Shown here: in pieces, positions 1 to 6,846 of the stretch
Numbering within the stretch: the first letter of the stretch is position 1
Layout of the letters: every line of letters starts with the position of its first letter
Source of the DNA: Candidatus Sigynarchaeota archaeon
GTDB lineage: Archaea; Asgardarchaeota; Jordarchaeia; Jordarchaeales; Jordarchaeaceae
Direction of reading: 5' to 3'
DNA length: 15,204 nucleotides
Assembly: GCA_030587505.1 (NCBI GenBank)
Contig: JAUQYY010000237.1
Location: 1 to 15,204 of the forward strand
Translations under genes and position numbers: made by a program
The notes under the pieces: generated by a model
Database searches by the model: none
The model's input: the letters and a program-made list of their open reading frames with translations, nothing else
What the model was told of the DNA's origin: nothing

Positions 1-1740
1 CTCTTTAATCTCATTCAGAACCTCAAGTTCATCCGGAGTGAGTTCCCCCTCTAGGTCCCTAGAGAGTTTATCAAGCTGAAACTCTGGAATATCCGAGTAC
101 AGGACGTCTCCCTCACGAATCTGCCGGCCCACAGTAGGCCCACGAATACTAATAGCAACGCTCGAACCCCTGTGAGCAATGTGTATGACCTCTCCCTCAT
201 CCTGTATCTGCATGATCTCACCCACCCGCCGATTGTCCTTGTTAACGAGCCTAACTTTAGGAACCATCGAACCCGCCAAAACCTCTACTCCCACTACTGC
301 GGGCTTACTCCGTCTAAAAACGTAGCCCGGTAGAATCCTGATCTTGAACGGCCGCACCACTCCCGCCAAGGCTCGCCTGCGTTCCTCTTCTTTCTTCTCT
401 GCGACCCAATTATCATACTCTTCAAACAAGCCGTAGATTACATCACTGCGGAAAATCGGAACACCTGAAACCTCCGCTTCCTCCTCAGCATCGGGTAAAA
501 CCTTTACATTGAACGCCAAAACAACAGCGTTTAAAGGTTCTTTATCAGCAACCACAGCAGCCTCAACCACATCACGCTTACTCACGTCACCTACATCGGC
601 CAAGCGCACGGAAACCCCGCGCTCACTGAAATAGTCCACCAAAGCCTCTAGGCTACCCAGCGTATCTGCCTTGAGAACCACTCCGCTCTTACTGGTTTCG
701 ATACGAACAGATTCCACCTCCGCCTGAATCTCCTTCACAATCTCGTCTAGCTTGGATACATCCTCAACGGCGCGTAGGGGAGCGCCAGCAACTACCTTTT
801 CTAACCCCGGCGCTACTATCTTCACCCCCGCGGCGGCTACGACTTCGTCAACACTATCGAAACGCTTGCGGGGATCACGCATCTCATCCAAGGGCTTCGG
901 CAATAGGGCGCGGACGTGCGTGACAACAGCGTCTTCTAACCCGCCGAACACAACCATATCATCGCTGTGTAAAACTCCTTCATAAATGATAGCGTCCACC
1001 GTGTGGCCTAATCCTGCCTCCTCCTTCGCCTCTAAAACAACGCCCTTGGCTGGGCCCTCCTTAACCTCTAAGCGTTTTGCAAGGTACTGCTGAGCCAAAC
1101 CCGCCAAAACAACCAGCAGCTCTGCGATCCCTTCACCTGTCACGGCGCTTGTGGGAATGATCGCTATGTTGCGGGTGAAGTCGCGCACCCTGTCAAAGCG
1201 GTCGCCGGAAAAACCCAAGCGTGACAAGTCGCCCATTATCTCGTAGATACGCTCATCCAAGAATCGCAACACGAAATCGGGCTGCTTTTTCAAACTGTTA
1301 AGAATCGAAAGTGAGCCCGAGGGAACCCAACCGTTAATCCTATCCACCTTATTTGCCGCGATCAAAAATGGTGTTTTCCGCGTCTTTAGAATATCAATAC
1401 ACTCATAGGTTTGAGCCTGGAACCCGCTTAAAACATCCACAACGAGAATCGCAAAGTCCGCAACGGCACCGCCTCTCTTTCTGAGGTTAAAGAATGAGCT
1501 GTGTCCGGGTGTATCTATGACCAGAACTCCAGGTATGGTTAGTTTCACGTTGAAGGACTTTAGAAGCTCGCCGCCGATAGCGTTGATGGTTTCTGTGTCC
1601 AGCATGCTTGCTCCTATGTGCTGGGTTATACCCTTAGCTTCTCTTTTTTGTACGGCGGTTCCTCTGATCTTATCCAGTATGCTTGTTTTTCCACTGTCGA
1701 TGTGTCCAAGTACCACACATATAGGCTGTCTCATAGGCAT
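1..1740 (-). CDS. infB: Translation initiation factor aIF5B (archaeal IF-2), 3' end cut by window edge
   Basis: This is the ribosome-dependent GTPase that promotes subunit joining and initiator tRNA placement. 580 codons are open and run off the left edge; the family is about 600 residues, so probably only a short C-terminal tail is missing. The G1 loop is GHIDSGKTS (residues 12-20), closer to the GHVDTGKT of eukaryotic eIF5B than to bacterial GHVDHGKT. ITQHIGAS follows as switch I, DTPGH as G3 and NKVD as G4, and the later beta-barrel and IF2 domains read without interruption. No intein is present. An in-frame TAA lies just upstream of the ATG at 1740, so the start must be this ATG or the one two codons later; AGGGG eight bases upstream supports 1740. 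The G3 loop reads DTPGHSSF where relatives usually have an acidic residue after GH, a small deviation. It is divergent from the gene at 2197. Confidence 0.97.
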   Translation of the reverse strand, partial: MPMRQPICVVLGHIDSGKTSILDKIRGTAVQKREAKGITQHIGASMLDTETINAIGGELLKSFNVKLTIPGVLVIDTPGHSSFFNLRKRGGAVADFAILVVDVLSGFQAQTYECIDILKTRKTPFLIAANKVDRINGWVPSGSLSILNSLKKQPDFVLRFLDERIYEIMGDLSRLGFSGDRFDRVRDFTRNIAIIPTSAVTGEGIAELLVVLAGLAQQYLAKRLEVKEGPAKGVVLEAKEEAGLGHTVDAIIYEGVLHSDDMVVFGGLEDAVVTHVRALLPKPLDEMRDPRKRFDSVDEVVAAAGVKIVAPGLEKVVAGAPLRAVEDVSKLDEIVKEIQAEVESVRIETSKSGVVLKADTLGSLEALVDYFSERGVSVRLADVGDVSKRDVVEAAVVADKEPLNAVVLAFNVKVLPDAEEEAEVSGVPIFRSDVIYGLFEEYDNWVAEKKEEERRRALAGVVRPFKIRILPGYVFRRSKPAVVGVEVLAGSMVPKVRLVNKDNRRVGEIMQIQDEGEVIHIAHRGSSVAISIRGPTVGRQIREGDVLYSDIPEFQLDKLSRDLEGELTPDELEVLNEIKE

Positions 1741-1799
1741 TTTTGTGTCCCCTCTTCTTTAGGTTACGTTGCGTGTTTCTTGTTTTCAATTTTTCGCAT

Positions 1800-1900
1800 T
1801 ACAGTTCTAAATATTCACCCTACAGAGCGCTGGAAGACGGGGATTTTCCACAGAGAGTGACTACCTTTCACCCTACAACATCCCCAAGTTTATACACCCC
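1800..1900 (-). promoter_or_regulatory. Tandem TATA boxes and an 11-bp direct repeat upstream of aIF5B
   Basis: Read on the minus strand, AATATTTA (about 1807-1814) lies about 70 bp before the aIF5B start and fits a TATA box with a leader of roughly 45 nt. A second TATAAA-like box preceded by a G-rich BRE-like stretch lies near 1888-1900. The 11-mer TGTAGGGTGAA occurs twice on this strand (1867-1877 and 1814-1824). One copy abuts the proximal TATA box and the other lies about where the distal promoter would start. This suggests two promoters and a possible operator, but it rests on base pattern alone. Confidence 0.4.
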
Positions 1901-2135
1901 CTTCACTTTAAGTTCCCTCTCCAGAATTGATGACTTTGGAAGGGTACCGTGGGCGGAATGCTTTCTACTGTGGTGGGGATTACAAAGGAAAGGATGAGGA
2001 CATGAAAGTATTTCCCACTTCAACCCGGGATTGAATAGATTGGGTTGGTTCATTTTTGAAAAAATGTAGGTAACGCTGATTAAGCTAAAATACTCTTTCT
2101 CTTTGAATATTCCCTACCGAGCGTTTGGGAAAAAG

Positions 2136-2143
2136 TTATATTC
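2136..2143 (+). promoter_or_regulatory. TATA box for the 2197 gene
   Basis: TTATATTC preceded by an A-rich BRE-like stretch (2131-2135). The expected transcription start is near 2165. This places the in-frame GTG at 2161 at or before the start of the RNA and favours the TTG at 2197 as the true start. Confidence 0.5.
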
Positions 2144-2196
2144 TATCAAAATAAGAATTTGTGTTACCCTTCAGTGGACCGCGTGAGGGATTTATC

Positions 2197-2730
2197 TTGT
2201 ACGAGAAGGATGTTAAAGCGGTTTTCACTAAGTGGCTTAAGAAGCAGGGTAAAAAGTTCAGGAGCGGCAAAAGAATCCCCCCAGATTTATTGGTTGGTAA
2301 CGCTGCGGTAGAGATTGAGGGAAGTTGGGTTAATTTTAAGGTCACCTTGGAAAAATATGTGAAATACTCTCTCAATTATTCTTCGCTCGAAATAGTTTTT
2401 CCAACGGACTCTTTAGACATTCAAAAAGTGTATCAACTGCTTTTACTCGAAAAGCTTCTAGAAAAAAAGGACCGTAACCCGATAAAAATCCACCTAGTCA
2501 CAGAAGCGAAGAAGGGCACTTTCAAGCTGAAAACTTTTTCCACCGTCCAAGAACTCTACGATACAATCGCACGTAGAATACTTGAAACCCTAAAATCCGG
2601 GAAGACTTTAAAAAAAGATGAGGAACGCGAAAAGATTTTCCTCACACTCATATTCATAGACGAAGAAATCAAAAACGTGTTAGCCGAAGAAATCAGGTCC
2701 TCCGAAAATAAAATCACCCTTAAGAAATAA
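2197..2730 (+). CDS. Uncharacterised protein with possible PD-(D/E)XK-like segment
   Basis: I do not recognise this family. The start is taken as TTG 2197 because GAGGG lies eight bases upstream, the same spacing as in most genes here; the frame stays open to a GTG at 2161, which would add 12 residues. The 177-residue product is Lys/Glu-rich and soluble. Its N-terminal part reads PPDLLVGN, then AVEIEGSW, then a helix with LEKYVKYSLNYSS and the strand LEIVFP. This order of PD, a strand with acidic residues, an amphipathic helix and a strand recalls the PD-(D/E)XK nuclease core, as in Holliday-junction resolvases. The usual E-x-K is E-x-E here, so catalysis is doubtful and the match is only suggestive. 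The C-terminal half is predicted helical. It stands alone, divergent from aIF5B and upstream of rtcB, with a spacer of over 400 bp and two further TATA boxes before rtcB, so probably not in its operon. Confidence 0.75.
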   Translation: MYEKDVKAVFTKWLKKQGKKFRSGKRIPPDLLVGNAAVEIEGSWVNFKVTLEKYVKYSLNYSSLEIVFPTDSLDIQKVYQLLLLEKLLEKKDRNPIKIHLVTEAKKGTFKLKTFSTVQELYDTIARRILETLKSGKTLKKDEEREKIFLTLIFIDEEIKNVLAEEIRSSENKITLKK

Positions 2731-2885
2731 TTTTAATCCTCCGGCGCCTCTACCTGTTTCCTCCTCCTTTTCTCCCTAGTTTTCCCTAAAGATAAGGACA
2801 AAACTTCACACTTAATCTTTGACCCCGGTTAGAACAAAGACGCGATAGGCCTCCTTCAACCCTCTAGGATTCAGAAACCAGTTAA

Positions 2886-2895
2886 TTTTATATAC
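2886..2895 (+). promoter_or_regulatory. TATA box, distal rtcB promoter or small RNA promoter
   Basis: TTTTATATAC in a mixed-composition context, with transcription expected to start near 2916. No coding sequence begins within 200 bp, so the product is either a non-coding RNA or a leader of about 255 nt for rtcB. Confidence 0.45.
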
Positions 2896-3114
2896 ACCCG
2901 CTCATAGGAGTGGGATAGCACAAGTTAAAACTCACAAGATTTGAGGGGATTAAAAAACGAAATAATAAAAAACGTTTTCTCAATAGTAACTATGTAATAA
3001 CTCGAAAAGAGAGCTGGTCTCAAAATTCTGAGAGGAGAATCGGAGGAAGTAGCATAGGCATCCCCTCACCTGAAACACGTTCAAACCATTACGTATTAAA
3101 ACGAGAGTGCAGGA

Positions 3115-3122
3115 ATAAATAT
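3115..3122 (+). promoter_or_regulatory. TATA box, proximal rtcB promoter
   Basis: ATAAATAT about 30 bp before the expected transcription start near 3145. This gives a leader of about 28 nt that carries the near-perfect Shine-Dalgarno site GGAGGTGAT at 3161-3169, four bases before the TTG at 3174. Confidence 0.45.
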
Positions 3123-3173
3123 CATCAAATGCCCTCCTCTGATTACCCACAGTTCTAAATGGAGGTGATTGTC

Positions 3174-4658
3174 TTGAATCCAAAGGATATCCCGCTCAAG
3201 CAGATTAGTAAGAATATTTGGGAAATTCCCAAAGACTTCAAGCCTTACATGAGGGTCCCCGCTCGAATTATCGCCAACGAGGTGTTAATCAAAGACATCT
3301 TTAGGGATCAAACCCTTGTTCAAGCATCAAACGTAGCCAGTCTACCTGGCATACAAAAGTTCTCCGTAACCCTGCCCGATTCATGAGAGGGTTCCTCTCT
3401 CGTGAGGGAAGCGCATCAGGGTTACGGTTTTCCGATAGGGGGCGTTGCTGCTACTGATATTGAGGATGGAGTTTTGAGTCCCGGTGGAGTAGGATACGAT
3501 ATTAATTGTGGTGTTAGAGTCCTTAGAACTAATCTCGAAAGAAAAGACGTTGAATCCAAAATAAAAGAGTTAACACAAGAAATTTTTACCAATGTTCCCA
3601 GCGGTTTGGGGTCGAAAAGAAAAATCAAACTCTCAATTAGAAATTTAGATGAGCTTCTCGCAGAAGGCGTAAGCTGGTCCCTACGGAATGGTTTTGGTTG
3701 GGAGGAGGATGCGCTTCACTGCGAAGCGAATGGAAAATTAGAGGGAGCAGACCCCTCAAAGGTTTCAAGTCGAGCGAAGGAGAGAGGCGTGTCCCAGGTA
3801 GGAACACTGGGGGCGGGTAACCACTTTCTCGAGATTCAGTACGTCGAGAAAGTTTTCGATGAGGAAGCAGCGAAAGTATACGGTCTAAGCGAAAACCAAG
3901 TAACAGTTATGATTCACACGGGTTCACGGGGTTTGGGTCATCAAGTATGTTCAGACTACCTAAGAGTCATGGAAAAAGCCGTGAGAAAATACAACATCAA
4001 TCTGCCCGACAGAGAATTGGCCGCAGCTCCAGGGAACAGTCCAGAGGGGCAGGACTACCTAGCCGCTATGGCCTGCGCTGCGAACTTTGCCTGGGCAAAC
4101 AGGCAGAGTATAACACACTGGGTGCGGGAATCCTTCCAAAACGTGTTTAGGATGTCCGCGGAGGATCTTGACATGCACTTGGTTTACGATGTTGCACACA
4201 ACATAGCGAAGATAGAGAAACACAAGGTTAACGGAGAAGTTCGCACGGTCTACGTTCACAGAAAAGGAGCCACACGCGCCTTCCCACCCGGGCACCCCGA
4301 AATACCAGAAAAATATAGAAGCGTAGGTCAGCCCGTACTTATACCAGGAACCATGGGAACCTCCAGCTATATTCTTAAGGGACGCCAAGAAGCTATGGAA
4401 CTGAGTTTCGGTTCTACGGCGCACGGAGCCGGAAGGGTTATGAGCAGACACCAAGCGGTAAGGAGCTTCTCGGGTGCAGGTGTAAAAAACAAACGCAGGT
4501 CAAAGGGAAGCTTCGTTAGGGCGGCGAGCATTAAAGTTGTAAGCGAGGAAGCACCAGAAGCCTACAAGAATGTTGATGAGGTAGCAAAGGCGTCACACGA
4601 CGCAGGTATAGCGTCTCTGGTGGCGCGTCTACGCCCACTTGGCGTTGTAAAAGGGTAA
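3174..4658 (+). CDS. rtcB: RNA-splicing ligase RtcB (tRNA ligase), interrupted by a 30-nt stop-containing insertion
   Basis: RtcB joins 2',3'-cyclic-phosphate and 5'-OH RNA ends using GTP and Mn2+, and in archaea it seals exons after BHB cleavage. The reading frame runs from TTG 3174 (GGAGGTGAT at 3161-3169, spacer 4) to a TGA at 3384-3386 and continues in the same frame to TAA 4658. The ATG at 3159 also opens the frame but would place the Shine-Dalgarno site inside the gene. With 3381-3410 removed the protein is 484 residues, matching the roughly 480 of the family. The rebuilt protein carries PDAHQGYG (68-75), YDIN-C-GVR with metal ligands D99 and C102, GNHFLE, HTGSRGLGH, YDVAHN, STAHGAGR (guanylylated His) and the terminal Val-Lys-Gly. 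So it looks functional rather than decayed. A separate product starting at GTG 3402 would lack the N-terminal domain, and its nearest Shine-Dalgarno-like GAGGG lies within the hairpin at an atypical spacing. Confidence 0.93.
3364..3427. repeat. Perfect 11-bp inverted repeat flanking the rtcB insertion
   Basis: CCGTAACCCTG (3364-3374) and CAGGGTTACGG (3417-3427) are exact reverse complements. Both lie in coding sequence for conserved RtcB residues on either side of the insertion. In RNA they would bring the two exon ends together as the outer helix of a splice-site fold. Confidence 0.95.
3381..3410 (+). other. Candidate 30-nt archaeal intron in rtcB
   Basis: This insertion separates the codons for PD from those for AHQGYG, a stretch that is continuous in RtcB proteins. 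It contains an in-frame TGA (3384-3386). It folds as an 11-bp stem (3381-3391 with 3395-3405, two G-U pairs) with a TTC loop. Only removal of exactly 30 nt with these ends restores PDAHQGYG; a one-base shift to the left gives PEAHQGYG. Flanking bases add a CCC/GGG helix (3375-3377, 3406-3408), a 3-nt bulge GAT on the 5' side and an 8-nt bulge on the 3' side, then an 11-bp exon-exon helix. This resembles a relaxed bulge-helix-bulge; the canonical form has a 4-bp central helix and two 3-nt bulges. Alternatives are a gene-splitting insertion, stop readthrough, or an assembly error. Confidence 0.7.
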
Positions 4659-4755
4659 ATGTCACAAAAAGTTTTCAGGTGGGTTCTACGGAACATTATG
4701 GCCAAGGAACTTCCTACGAATTAAACTCCGAGTCTCATTTCTAACTCGTAGATTT

Positions 4756-4800
4756 CAAATAAAAAATAAAAATAGGTTGATGAAGGCCAGAGTGTGCCTT
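4756..4800 (-). terminator. Hairpin and T-tract terminating the 4837-5316 gene
   Basis: On the minus strand a small hairpin (AAGGC 4783-4787 with GCCTT 4796-4800) is followed by a run of about 18 bases of T with a few A (4758-4775). This is a good archaeal terminator for the gene that stops at 4837. Confidence 0.55.
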
Positions 4801-4836
4801 TCTTCTCTCCTTGATGGATCAATACATCTCGACTTG

Positions 4837-5316
4837 CTAGAATTCCTCTTTCACGTCTCCTCTGAGATACATAACAAACAGTACTCCCAGTATCGCTACA
4901 ATGACGCTGCCGACGATGTAAATAATCGGAAAGCCAAGAAGGTATCCCAGTCCCGGAGTGATAATGAGGAACAGTGAGCTGAGAAAAGTGAGATAGTATC
5001 CCCACTTTTTTCTGTAGGCAAATCCGAAAGCCGAGACGATTAGTACGATTGCCATTACCACAGACGCGGTGAAGAGCAGTAGATAAGTGCCGGAACTTAA
5101 CTGTATCCACAACAGTTTGGGTATGTAAATCATCTCTATGAACGCGGTGAACATCCCAGGTGTGGTTAGCGGAAACGGTGCTAGTTCATCGATCGCTGGC
5201 CCCACAGACACCGGTTTGAGGAAGAAAAAGTAGCCCAGAACGAGCACAGCTAGAGCTGAGAGCAGAAAAACTATTGAGATCAAATTCGCTAATTTCGGCC
5301 GTTCAGTTTCAGACAT
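4837..5316 (-). CDS. Four-helix integral membrane protein, function unknown
   Basis: I do not recognise the family. The start is set at ATG 5316: GGAGG lies exactly eight bases upstream, while the in-frame ATG at 5331 overlaps that Shine-Dalgarno site and has none of its own. The 159-residue product has a short polar N-terminus and hydrophobic segments near residues 10-32, 76-100, 105-127 and 130-152. A loop of about 40 residues rich in Pro separates the first two. The C-terminus is charged (RGDVKEEF). A short basic connector (YRKKWG) between segments 2 and 3 suggests a cytoplasmic turn. It is a monocistronic unit, convergent with rtcB, with its own promoter and terminator. No catalytic motif is visible. 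Confidence 0.8.
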   Translation of the reverse strand: MSETERPKLANLISIVFLLSALAVLVLGYFFFLKPVSVGPAIDELAPFPLTTPGMFTAFIEMIYIPKLLWIQLSSGTYLLLFTASVVMAIVLIVSAFGFAYRKKWGYYLTFLSSLFLIITPGLGYLLGFPIIYIVGSVIVAILGVLFVMYLRGDVKEEF

Positions 5317-5699
5317 TTTCGTTTCCTCCATAACGTTCTTAGCGACACCAACTAAACCTTTCTCTTAAAGAAATAGTAAATAAAATTCTGAATCCATATT
5401 ATTTAAAGATGAGCCAACAAATCACACCCTCTAAACTTTCTTGCCACAGAGTTTTGGAAGATTAGTTCAAGAAAGAGCGCTGCTGGGTAAACCCATATTA
5501 TTAAACGGTACGAGCTTTCACGGCTTCTAATCACGGATTCTTTCGAACCTTTTTCGAAGAATTAGCTCCGGAAAATGTCAGCTTCCCTCCCCCGGAATGA
5601 AACCACGCTAAGATGTTTACCCAGAAGTAAATCGCAACCATTCGCTGGATAGGGACGAATTAGCGGAGGTCTGATATCCCTTTGGTAATTTTTTGTCCT
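5317..5699. other. Spacer with nested inverted repeats, possible structured RNA
   Basis: Besides the promoter at 5378-5388, two inverted repeats stand out. CTTTCTTG (5436-5443) pairs with CAAGAAAG (5468-5475). CTGGGTAAAC (5483-5492) pairs exactly with GTTTACCCAG (5615-5624), and the enclosed 122 bp contain a TTCGAA/TTCGAA hairpin at 5542-5558. The similar TATA-like strings CCATATTATTTAAA (5395-5408) and CCATATTATTAAA (5493-5505) precede them on the plus strand. No open frame is convincing. A small RNA is possible but unproven. Confidence 0.35.
5378..5388 (-). promoter_or_regulatory. TATA box for the 4837-5316 gene
   Basis: The minus strand reads TTTTATTTAC about 65 bp before the start codon, giving a predicted transcription start near 5355 and a leader of about 40 nt with GGAGG near its end. 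Confidence 0.45.
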
Positions 5700-6677
5700 C
5701 TAGAAGTTGATGGCTCCGCATTTGGTGCATTTTTTAGAACTCTTCGGAATCTCATATCCGCAGAATCTACACTTTGTCACCTGCTCTTGAAGAGCTACCC
5801 ACACCCTTTCCTGAGGTGTTGCTGCAAGCACGTTCTCTAAGAGCTGGTTGAGTTTCTCAGCGTTTTCTCTAGATTCCCTAATCCTTTGCACTTCTTGTTC
5901 TAGGGGGGCGCTTGTAGATGTGTTTTCTTTCATAATCACTCTTTGGATCGGAACCCTCCTAACTTCAGGTTTCTTGAAGTATTTTGAAATAACCGCTTCA
6001 TGCCGTAGCATAGCGAAACGTTGTCTAACCACTTCTGCGATGGGTCTATCCAAAATCACTATTCCTGCCTCAGGTGCAGGTTTTTTAAAAATTCTAGCGG
6101 TATCCAAGTCCTCCCTGATTAACCTTCTTTCATCCCTTGACAACTCGTAAAAAACGACTTTGGTTTCACCCATTTTCCCATGAGGCTCTAGAAGTATGTA
6201 GCTTCCAAAGATTCCAAATGAGTACTTCCTGATTTTATCGATGGCCAGTTCGATGTACACCGTGTTGTACCTCATCCAACCCACAGGTATCCGACCAACA
6301 AATCTAGAAACCCTGTCCTGCGAGTAAAATTCGGAAGTAAATATTAATCGAGATTCGGTGATGAAGAAGGTAGCTGGAAATCCCTTATAGAAACTTAGTT
6401 TATTCCTACCGTTAATCTCTTTTTCCCAGGAAACGTTAATCTTCACCCTGTGTCTACCGAGAAGCTTATCGTCCTCAAGAGCAGTCAAAGGCAACTCTTC
6501 CCTTTTTTCCAAAGCCTTTTTCTCAATAGCCTCTTTACGTGTATTAGACAACTGTCTCAATGCCAAACCACCCAAAACCACTAATAACAGAAGCGAACAT
6601 AGAAAGGCTAACTGAGGCGGGTCGACTCCGACTCCAAGAAATTGAAGCCCTACTGAATTCCAAACAGCAGCGTTCAC
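5700..6677 (-). CDS. Membrane-anchored protein with PH/GRAM-like region and C-terminal zinc ribbon
   Basis: Function unknown. The start is GTG 6677 with TGAGG seven bases upstream. The 325-residue protein begins with a short segment and a single membrane helix (about 22-42) followed by a basic, charged linker, so most of it is probably cytoplasmic. Residues about 75-185 alternate short beta strands (ATFFITESRLIFTSEF, KYSFGIFGSYILLEPHG, TKVVFYEL) and end in a helix (SRDERRLIREDL), the layout of PH/GRAM-type domains. Residues 245-300 are a likely coiled coil. The tail holds a compact zinc ribbon with cysteines at 303, 306, 317 and 320 (CxxC-x10-CxxC). Membrane anchor, PH-like fold and zinc ribbon together suggest an adaptor or scaffold, but this is inference. 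It is a monocistronic unit with AT-rich promoter sequence upstream (6695-6735). Confidence 0.75.
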   Translation of the reverse strand: MNAAVWNSVGLQFLGVGVDPPQLAFLCSLLLLVVLGGLALRQLSNTRKEAIEKKALEKREELPLTALEDDKLLGRHRVKINVSWEKEINGRNKLSFYKGFPATFFITESRLIFTSEFYSQDRVSRFVGRIPVGWMRYNTVYIELAIDKIRKYSFGIFGSYILLEPHGKMGETKVVFYELSRDERRLIREDLDTARIFKKPAPEAGIVILDRPIAEVVRQRFAMLRHEAVISKYFKKPEVRRVPIQRVIMKENTSTSAPLEQEVQRIRESRENAEKLNQLLENVLAATPQERVWVALQEQVTKCRFCGYEIPKSSKKCTKCGAINF

Positions 6678-6694
6678 GTCGATCCCTCAGCCCA

Positions 6695-6735
6695 GCTTAG
6701 ACTATATAAAATATTTTTAATATTTAAACATTATC
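6695..6735 (-). promoter_or_regulatory. AT-rich promoter region of the 5700-6677 gene
   Basis: The minus strand carries TTTAAATATT and then TTTTATATAG within 60 bp of the GTG start. Either could be the TATA box; the farther one leaves room for the GAGGG ribosome binding site in the leader. Confidence 0.4.
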
Positions 6736-6846
6736 TATACACCATTTCACCGCTCACTGGAGGTTCGAATCTCAAATTAGCGGGGTTTTTAAGCAAATCT
6801 CGGAAATAAATAACTGCCCCCCAAGGAGTTTTGCTTCAGGGTTTGC

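Larger units (their letters stand above)
1741..2196. other. Spacer between divergent aIF5B and the 2197 gene
   Basis: Apart from the two promoter areas, nothing convincing is seen. A 6-bp inverted repeat (GGGGAT 1839-1844, ATCCCC 1880-1885) lies in the distal promoter of aIF5B. A 61-codon frame on the minus strand (1868-2053) has His/Pro/Ser-rich composition and no ribosome binding site, and is not taken as a gene. No tRNA, box C/D RNA or SRP RNA signature was found by eye. Confidence 0.5.
2731..3173. other. Spacer and possible long structured leader upstream of rtcB
   Basis: The first 60 bp are pyrimidine-rich and may end the upstream transcript. A strong TATA box lies at 2886-2895 and a second at 3115-3122. 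Between them is a 9-bp inverted repeat, TGAGGGGAT (2942-2950) with ATCCCCTCA (3060-3068). It encloses smaller hairpins, including AAAACG/CGTTTT (2953-2978) and TCTCA/TGAGA (3017-3032). No reading frame here has a credible ribosome binding site. The stretch could be a long folded rtcB leader from the distal promoter or a small RNA; neither is proven. Confidence 0.35.

Noticed and set aside
1868..2053. 61-codon frame on the minus strand upstream of aIF5B
   Set aside because: It has no ribosome binding site, an odd His/Pro/Ser composition, and overlaps the proposed aIF5B distal promoter.
3384..3386. TGA in rtcB as selenocysteine or another recoded residue
   Set aside because: Readthrough would leave a 10-residue insert in a stretch that is continuous in RtcB proteins, and the TGA is within the insert itself. 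Precise removal explains the data better.
4059..4454. 131-codon frame antisense to rtcB
   Set aside because: It lies wholly inside the conserved rtcB coding region and resembles no protein family; a shadow frame.
3174..4658. An intein in rtcB, as known from some archaea
   Set aside because: The insert is only 30 nt, contains a stop and has no splicing blocks; the YDINCGVR site is uninterrupted.
4659..4724. 21-codon frame starting directly after the rtcB stop
   Set aside because: Although coupled by position (TAA then ATG), it is very short, has no recognisable features and no ribosome binding site of its own.
4778..4864. Box C/D-like TTGATGA followed by CTGA
   Set aside because: The C box lacks the required purine, the spacing is too long, and the interval includes the terminator and 3' end of the minus-strand gene.
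6750..6790. tRNA-like T-arm with GGTTCGAATC and a following T run
   Set aside because: The T-stem does not pair beyond two bases and no acceptor or anticodon stem is present upstream. It is at most a chance hairpin or a decayed fragment.
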